Shown one piece after another: positions 41,801 to 50,800 of a stretch of DNA of 64,000 nucleotides. Within the stretch, counting starts at the first letter, position 1, and every line of letters begins with the position of its first letter. The stretch is from Nageia nagi. Its lineage: Eukaryota > Pinophyta. The stretch covers positions 26,412,001 through 26,476,000 of the forward strand of contig JBITNC010000001.1 in NCBI GenBank assembly GCA_050084985.1, given 5' to 3'. The translations under genes and the position numbers were made by a program. The notes under the pieces are model-generated. The model worked only from the letters and a program-made list of their open reading frames with translations, did no database searches and had not been told where the DNA came from.

Positions 41801-44800
41801 ATGCATTTGGAGGCGTTTTGCATCAATTTGTCAAAAATTTGAGCTTCAAATTCTTGTTCTAGATCCTTCTGATAGTCTTTTGAGCTCCTTCCTTATTTGA
41901 ATTTGGATTTGCCTGTGATGTGATCATTGTGGCAAATTTTCAAGGGGTGTTGAGAGAATTTTTCGAAAAAGTGGATTTTTTTGTCTATTTTTCGAAAAAG
42001 ATAGTGGGGGTCCGAAAGTTGGAAATTTTTCAAAAAGTGGATTTGAGCTTATGGATGGATGGAGGATGGGATTATAAGGTCTTTGGCAAGTTGTGAGAGG
42101 TTTTGGAGCTTTTAGGAGGATTTGTGAAGGATTTGGGATTTTGACAAATTTTTCCATTTTCATGTCTATGGAATTCATTTGGTAGAAAAAAGTGAAATTT
42201 CCATAGGAATGAAAAATGTATCCAAGATTTTTGAGCCCTTTAACTTGCTCAAATTCAAAAATTTCAAAGTTTAAAGTTGCTTAGAATTCCATTTTCCATG
42301 CAATGAAGGTAAAATTTTTGATTTTTGAGCAAAATTTGATGTTCCTCCTCAAGTTAGGTGCTAGTTTTCACTTGTATGGATTTGGAAAAATTAGAAAAGC
42401 TGCACCTAGCTTTTTGGTGCCTTATATGTGCTCAAAATAAAAAATTTGTAGGTTTAAATGTGCTTGGAATGTCTTTCTCCATGCAAGGAAAGGGTCCAAC
42501 TTGATTTTTTGGGTGAATTTGCCCTTATCTCTCCAATTTAGGTGCTAGTTTTCAGCCCTATGGATCTTCAATGACATGAAAACCTGCACCTAGATATTTG
42601 TGCCCCCAAACTTGCTCAAAAATGAAAATTTGCAAGTTTAAATGTGTAGAATGGGGTCTTTTATCCATTTATGCCTTCAAATCTGGTTTTTGATCAAACA
42701 TCCATCTTCCTCCTTGAATTAGGCGTCAAAAAACACTTCATTGAGATTCCATTAGCATGAATACATGTGTCTATGCTTTTTGGGCATTTCCCTTGTTCAA
42801 AAGTGAAATTTTGTAGACCTAAACCTTCTTGAAATGCCCTTTTCCTTGCTTACAAACCTTCAAACTGGAATTTTGGACAAAATTTATCTTTTTTCCTCAT
42901 GCTAGGTGCCAAAATTCATCCCATTGGATTTCTATAGCTTTGCAAACTTGCGCCTAGCCTTTAGGGTGCTTAAAAGTGCTCAAAATTGATTTTTCCATGA
43001 CCTAAATGTGTTCAAAATGCCAAATTTCACTTAATTCCTCAAACTTGATTTTTGACCAAAATTTGTCAAATTTTTCACTTTAGGCGCCATTTTTCACCCC
43101 ATTGGATTTGGAAAAACTTGAAAACCTGTGCCTGTACTTTAAATGCTCAAAAGTTGATAAATTTGCCTTTTTCAAGACCTAAATGTGCTCGAAATCACTT
43201 TCTTTTTGTCCCCAAGCACTTAAACTTGATTTTTTGCAAAATTTATCTTTTTCTTTCATTCTAGGTGCCAAAAATCACTCCAGTGGATTTCCATACAGTT
43301 GGAAACATGTGCCATGCTTTTTGGGCCTCAAAACTTGATCAAATTTGAAAAATTGAAGATTTGAATGTGCTTGAAATCCCTTTTTCCATCAATTTTTTCT
43401 TTGGGTTTGGTATTTTGGTCAAAATCCATTTTTCTCCTTCAAGTTAGGCACCAAAATGCAAGTCTATGGATTTCCAATCACTTGGAAACTTGCGCCTAGG
43501 ATTTTAGGGTACTTCCATTGGTCAAAATCAAAAATTTGTAGACCTAAAGTGCCTTAGAAAGAGATTTTACATGCAATCAAATCATCTCCCTTGATTTTTG
43601 AGACAATTTCCATTTTTCCCTTGGTAGTTATGTGCCAAAATACATCTCAATGGATTTCCATTGGCTTGAAAAACTGCACCTAGGCTTGGAGGGCTTAAAA
43701 CTTGGTCAAAATTGAAAATTTCAAGTCCTAATTGTGTTAGAAATAACCTTATCTCTTCATTGATGCTTTTAGACTTGATTTTCGACACCATTTGCATTTG
43801 TCTCTTGAAAGTTTTTCATATTTTACCATTCTGGGAGCTATGTGTCAAAACCGGGGCTCTGATATCACTAAAGTCCTCAAACTGTGCTCTTAGGCACACC
43901 TTGTGTGTTCTCGACCCATATCTGCCATTTCGGAGCTTGAGCTTGACCAAATCCACATTTTTCGTCGTTTTCGGGCTCAAATTGGGCATTTTCGATCATT
44001 CTCGGCATTTCCGAGCTCAAACTCTAAAAAGGGTCATTTCTGGCAGTAACGGTCAAAACTGAGCTTAATATCTGAAAAACGTTCATTTTCGGCATTCTCG
44101 GCACTTTAGAGCTCAAACCTTACATTTCCGGCCATTTCAGTCAAAATCGAACATTTATATGCATTCCCAACCAAAATTGCACTTTTTGAACATTTCTGAG
44201 CATTATGGGCTCAACTTTACATTTTTGACCATTTTCAAGCTTTTCGGTTCCAAAATGTGCAAAAACGCACATGCTTGCCTTGTTGACCACTTCCGGGCTC
44301 AAAATTGGCAAAAACACACATTTTGTATCATACTTGCCCTTTTCGGCTTTTTCGGGGTCAAAATTGACAAAAACGCTTATTTTTGTCATCTTAGCCATAT
44401 TTACTGCACCCGGACTCAAACTTGATGTAATGACCCTATTTTTAAGAATATCTTGCATTTGGGATTTTCCACAAATCTTTTCTCTTACAAGTCAGATATG
44501 GTTGTTGCACCTTCAGAATTGGATAGAGCATCTCATGGCATTTGTTTTAAGTGGTCACATGACCCCTTTTGGACAAGAAATGAAGGAGTTATGGCTACTT
44601 GAAGTTCGCCAGTCGGACCAGTCTTCCATATCGCACCTACACACGAAAATCCACTTAGTGGATTTTTACTTAAAAGTGCAATGTTGAATTATAATAAACT
44701 TTTATGTTATTCTAATATTATTTTAAGTACTTTTATTTGTAATAAGGCCAATCAATGGCTTAGATTAGCTTAGAGGGGTCAATGCAAGATTAGGGTTGGA

Positions 44801-47800
44801 GTCTATATAAGTAGATGCAACACTCCATTTTGGGTATGTTATGTGATATGAGAATTGAATATTGAAAACCTAGAGTTTCCATGAGTTGAGATTGCAGGTC
44901 TTGCTCATTCCCATAGTGCATTGGAGGTGCATGGTTGGGGACTTGGCAATATCATTGAAGGTGTTATTGCCCTAAAATATCAAAAATACAAAAGAGGCAT
45001 CTGTGAATGGTTCGTGGCACTTCTTTTGTGGAGGGATTCACTCAATTTGGGAAGTTTGTATCTGCATTTTTAGTTCCGTGAGGATTCCATTTGTCCATTC
45101 CAGCTTTGTATTGGTTTGGAAATATTTAATATATGATACTGGCTGATTTCTCCTCATACTAGTGTTATTTTATGAGCAATTTCTGAGTTATTTTATAGCT
45201 GCAATTTATTTCTGAATTTTTATGTTGAGGGTTTGCTAGAAATAAAGAAATAAAAATAAAAGGAACATCACACTTGACAAAAACACTCGTTTTTGTCATC
45301 TGGGCACCTTTGTGCTTTAATCCTTCAAAAATGCACCTTTTTGTCACCCTTGGCATTTGTGAGCTCAAACCTTGCAAAACAGACCCCATGTGCATTGACT
45401 GCACTCTAGACCCAAAAATCCGTGCTCTGATGTTGTCTCTCAGATCCTGGCTCTGTGGCTCCAAAACTGGTGACTGGATACTCTGATACTCTTCATGGTC
45501 TTCGTTGCAAGATCTCCTTGAATCGCTCCTTGATATCATGTTTGCACTCTTCAAAATGAACTATCCGTCCCCAAAAGCCTATCTCAAGGCAATGCACCTC
45601 ATTGCCTTTGCAAAAATAGGGTTCCCAAATCTTGTATTTTGGGGTGTGTTGTGTGGGCACAACAAACCGTATGACTCAATGGTCTCCTCCAAGAACACCA
45701 CATTCTTCCGCACACCCTTGGAAATCATGCCATTGGTGCTAGTATTCTACCAGAAATAATCTGATATCTTCTTTGACGTAGCCTTCATTTGATGTCTCTA
45801 GATGAGCATTCGCCTCTCATGGACGATGGGATTCCTTAACTTCAGCAAGCTAAGGTCATCGATATCAAGATGTTCTTGCAACAGATTCGGAGCCTCTGCC
45901 AATACCGCCGCTTTCTTTCTTACATTGTTGTCCTCCCCATGGAACTTGAGCTGATAGACATTCGTTCATTTACTCCTTTCTCAAGGTGATTCTGATCTTT
46001 AGGGTTGCATTGCACTTTTCAAGCACGTGGTTCAACTAATCATGATGATAGCTGAACTTAGGGCAGTAGACCAACTTTTCAAGATTGTCAGCATAAATAT
46101 GCTGTAGATGGGAGACGTTGGGTAGATGAGTATTCATAGTGCCAAGGTGTGGTGAAATTTGTGCCTTGAGATCCCTTATTTCTACACCTTCGGCAAGGAG
46201 CTTGTAAATTCGAGAAGACATTCTATCGATAGCTTCCATCATTTCTTTCTTCAGCTGCTCGTTCATTATTTCCCATCCTTCATGGAAGGAAGTCTGCTTC
46301 TACAAGTCTAAGGGGGTAGTGCTGACCTTTTAGAAGTCCTTGATGATTTTCCTGCTAACCGTGAGTTCTCTTTTCAATCTCATCACCTCCTTGGCTTCGT
46401 AGCCATCCTGCTCCATAATTGCAACATTCTGAGTGACTATGTGTTTCCGTACTATCAATCCTAGCTTCACAGGCATCTTGAATGTCTCAATGACGCAGTC
46501 CCGTGCTCTCTGAGGGTGTTTCTCCTTTGAATTGTAATGGCTGATGGAGATCTCTTTCCGAGAAGTGGAAACAAAGGTGTCAACTCATCTAATCTTCTCA
46601 CCATCCGAAAAACTCTTTTTCTTCATCTTCAGAGCATAGGTCTTGGTCTATGTATTCGTCATGAGCCATGCTCATGCTTAGGGACCTAAGGCAGGCATCT
46701 AGGTAAAGATCCATATGCTCAGTTGCTAGTTAAGGAGGAAATCTTTGAACCAACAGCTGTCTTTTGTCGATCTTCTTGACCTCTTTCGTTGGAGTGGTTT
46801 GGACGATTGTGACCTCCTTACCTTGGTGCTCTTCCTGTCTCCTCTTCTTCTTCTGTTCCTCAGTCTCTCCTTTATCTTCCTCATCTCCTCCATCACTGCC
46901 TATAGATATGCCTTTGTTCTGTGGCTAGGGAGATCTTTCATGGCTTGTCCTCTTTGTGGAGGACTTGTGTGAAGTGGAAGGGGACTTCTTCCTATGCTCG
47001 ATAGGAGAGGGTTTGAAGGCACCTACTTTTTTGGCACATTTTACTCCAATGATCTAGATGTCATCATCATACTTTCCAACGTCTAATATCTCATTGTCAT
47101 CTGCGAGAGTCTCAATCTTCGTCTCATCGGGTGCAGAAACACCCATAGCTACGTCCTCTTGTCCAGGAATACGGTAGCACCATCATTATCATCATCTTTT
47201 TCTTCTTCTCGTTCGCCATGGCTCTCCGATTCTTCCTCGGAATCATCCACTGTACGACTAGGCTCTTCATTAGAAGAAGAAGTGGAACGTTCAGAACTAG
47301 AACTAGAACTTGGTTGTAAAGGGGGGACTTTCTCCCTGCATCCAGGAGAATGAGTAAGTTTGGAAGGGACTGCCTTGGTGGATGAATCACTAGCACAAGC
47401 CTCACCCATTGCATCATCTAACACATCCGAATTGAGAGTGTGATAACCAGTGTCCTTTGAGATCAGAAACTAGTACGTTGCGCTTGCTAGGGTCCATGAT
47501 GAGTTCCCTTGGAGCCTCTTGTTGGTTCCCAATGGGGAGCAATAGTTTCTTGCCTGGTAGAGATGTAGTACGAGTGGGAGAAGGAGATGTCTTGATCCGA
47601 AGAAGGACCTCCTTTGATCTGGGCTTTGTAGTTCAGGGTCTCTTAGGTGGCTTCTCTGCTTGGAGCAGAGTCTTTTTCTTGCTCAGAAGAGCATCTATTC
47701 ATGAAATCTCCTCCTCATCTTGCAAGTTCCTATACCTCTCCTCATTCCCCAAAGACTTATGCGGAAATGCAATAGGTTTGTGGAATGCAATGTCATAGAA

Positions 47801-50800
47801 ACAAGCAATTACACCCTTGGGATCATAGTTTCTTGCAACCACCTTCTTGGAAAAGGCATATTGCTGCAGCTCCTTCATGTTGTCTACCTCCACCCATGTC
47901 TGGCATACATACTTCGATATTGAGATAGGCGAATTGATGGTCGCATTCTTCTTCTTCCAGACTTTCTCCTTTAAGAACAAAAGCTGACTAGCAAACTCCA
48001 TGAGGATCGACTTGTCACTAGCGTATCTTTGCAGGAGAAGGGGTCGTTCTTTTGAGCCATAGACTTTGATGTATGTATGGTCAGCGTCTTGCAGAAAAAA
48101 ATCCGCATGTATGCTGATAGCTTGGATAGCCGCATCAGAAATCCCCTTCATCGTTGACTCCCCTTTGATGTCTTTGTAGATGTCATACTCCTAGTGATCA
48201 GTCCTCTCACAGAAATGTTGGAACATGTTCTGATACCACCATTTAGGATAGGCTCACCACACGGAGGTGTTCTTCTGCCCCAGATATCTTTCATCCGCCT
48301 ATTCTTTGGATCTGATCTTGCCATGGAGCAACAAGTACAAAAGATAAGAATTCATATAGAATCTCTTCGATGAGCTGAAATAGGCTAGCTGGTGGAGCAA
48401 GGCATCACTGATTACCCCAGCCCATCGGATAACTCTCCCTGAGCTGATAACTGCAATGAATCCTGTGAACTCCCTCCTGTAGTTCTTGTCGTTCTCGACC
48501 AGTGACCCTTGACAAGAGAGTGATTAACTTGGCCACAACAGGCAGGAACTCCTCTCTACGTGCGCTGATCAATCCCTGACCTTGAAGATTTTTGTAATCT
48601 TCCAGTAACCAGGGTCGAATGTAGTACCTAGGCCGGGCTATGGAATCATGGAATTCTTCAGAATGTGCCAATGAGTAATTGTCCCCATATCTTCTCTAGT
48701 CGAAGGCTGCTTCAATTCTAGTAGGGAAGAAGTCCATGATTATGTTTCCGTTTGTGTCCCGTAGGACCCTTTTATGATAATCACACTTCCTAGCTACCTC
48801 ATGACATAGGTCAAGAAAAGGTACTACAAATGGCATCATTGTGGCGTTGAACAAGCCACATGTATGGATGAGTTTTGATGATAAGTCCTCTTTGCTGATG
48901 GAGGTTGTGGAGGCTAAAGTTTGGACAAGATCTAAGTTCCCCCAATCTGTATCACCAACAAAGATGTATCGCCCCTTAAATTTGGCTTTAGGGAGCTCTG
49001 GTCTCTCTCTCTCCTGAAATTCAATCAAGCTTTCTCTCAAAAGTCGGGTCATCTGGCTTTGGGTCACATGTCTCTCGAATAGCTGGCTTTGAACCTTCCT
49101 GGCCCTTAATGGAGGTGGCTTGATACTAGAAGCCATGCAAGAATGTCTGAAAACCTTCAAGAAAACCCTAAAGACAAATCTGGACGTTGTGAAAGATGCA
49201 GCTAGGCAGAGTTAGATGTGCAGATTTGGGCTGTAGAAAGTCCAACACACCGGATGATGGTTGCTTCCCTTTTTATATGAAATGCATGGAGGGTGAATGC
49301 ATGGCGAGGCACATGCTTTCCACTTGTCTTCTTCTCCTCGCAACTCTTGGCATCTCACAGTTGACCAATTTCACCTTGCAATCTTGGGCGCACAGTTTGA
49401 GTTGGGTGCAAAAGCACAACTTGAAAAGCATGCGACTGGGCCTAGGGTTACTTAGTCAAATTTCGGAGCATAATTCTTCACCTCAATCCTAGGCGCATGG
49501 ATCTGGATGAGTGCTTGAGCACAACTTGAAAAGCATGCAACTAGGCTTAGGGAATGCATTGGAATGCCTTAGCCCAAAAATGGCTAATTGGATGCACGTC
49601 CCCTAAAACACCTTATTTCTCCTTGGCGTATTGTTTTGGATGAGTGCAAAAGCATGCATTAGAAATGGTGCGACTGGGGAAAGGGTGGCAAATCTCAAAT
49701 GAAGTGATTAAAATGACTAAGAGGTGGGGTGATATTTATAACATTCAAAACTACCACGTGTCACCTCTGGATTGATCAAACTGGGGGTCAAATGACGGAC
49801 AAAGAGCAGGGGTGCATGGTTTTAAAGGAGTGAAAAAGCATGTGATGAAAAGCATGAGACTAAGCTTTTAGATACTTAGCCAATTTTGAAGTTGACGTTG
49901 AAGTCCAATTCCTGGTCGCACTGTTTTGAAAGGGTGCTTTAGCATTCATCTTAATCCTTGCGCCAAGGGGTCTGGCACGCTTCCCAAAACTAGAAATTCA
50001 AAAGTAACTTGAAAAATGTAATTTTAATACAGGTCGCATATTTTGGAGGGGCTGCTTTCTCTCCCTTGATCCGACGCAATGCTCCAAACAAGTTTGCAAA
50101 CTGAAATACTAAGGGTGACTTCCCTTTTATAGCCTTCCGGGTAGGACAGGTGTCTCCACATGATAGGTGTGAGAGGGGGTCCAATGTATGAGTCGCCACT
50201 TGTCAACGAACTAGACCCAACACTTAGCCAATTTTACTTTCATGAATCTGGTTGCACAGTTTGAGTTGGGTACAAAAGCACTCACTTGAAAGCATGCGAC
50301 TAGCTTTGGTTGCCCCAAAAATGGCTAAGTCCTTTTCTTCCTGGTCGCATGGATTGAGTAGGGTGAAAAAGGACTTGTCCGAAAACATGCGACAGGCTTT
50401 TGTGACCCAAAAAAATGACTAAGTATGAAACTTCTTCCTTGGTCGCACCATTTTAGGTGAGTGCAAAATTACTTGCCCAAAAACATGTGACAGGTTTCCA
50501 TGGCCCCAAAAGAGACTAAGTATAAGATTTCTTTCTTGGTTGCACCGTTTTAGGTGAGTGCAAAAAGATACACCTGAAAACATGCGATAGGTTTCCCCAC
50601 ACAAAAAAAATGCCACGTATGAGAGGTTCAACCTTGGTCGCACCATTTTGGGTGAGTGCAAAAGCACTCACCTGAAAACATGTGACAGGCTGAAAACACG
50701 ATTTTTCCTTGCATTTTGACCAAAATAACACCAGATATGAAATGCAATGAGGAAGACGAATTTCTGCAGCATGGAGAACCTTCAAAAGTGCAATTCTACG

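Larger units (their letters stand above)
40784..45664 (-). mobile_element. P5: internally deleted P-family element, subfamily I, inside P4
   Basis: It begins TGTTGGGAAGG at 40784 and ends with the palindrome at 45664. Flanks are GATCG (40779-40783) and AACCG (45665-45669), a 5-bp duplication with one change on each side. The related P6 and P7 sequence reads GTGAGACC(A/G)TA here, so GACCG is the likely original. Left DNA (41150-41700) matches the start of the window. Right DNA holds the 183-bp array. The long ORF is missing: 3' region and leader are joined near 41750-41940. A solo LTR (44426-45272) interrupts it. Confidence 0.85.
40729..49136 (-). pseudogene. P-element long ORF, copy in P4, split by P5
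   Basis: The start is ATG at 49136 ([20 protein letters not shown]), aligned with the P7 start MISKVRPPPS. Further blocks are [63 protein letters not shown], and the block at 48151-47699 ([38 protein letters not shown]). Then come a Ser/Glu-rich segment (47424-47149) and a coiled coil ([20 protein letters not shown], 46266-46036). P5 interrupts it at 45664/40784. The last codons and TAG follow at 40783-40729. Two or more frameshifts move the frame between 48405 and 47424, and TAG replaces Trp in DWRRY as in P1. Confidence 0.75.

Noticed and set aside
47159-47353. Ser-rich plus-strand ORF
   Set aside because: It is the antisense shadow of the Ser/Glu-rich segment of the P4 long ORF.
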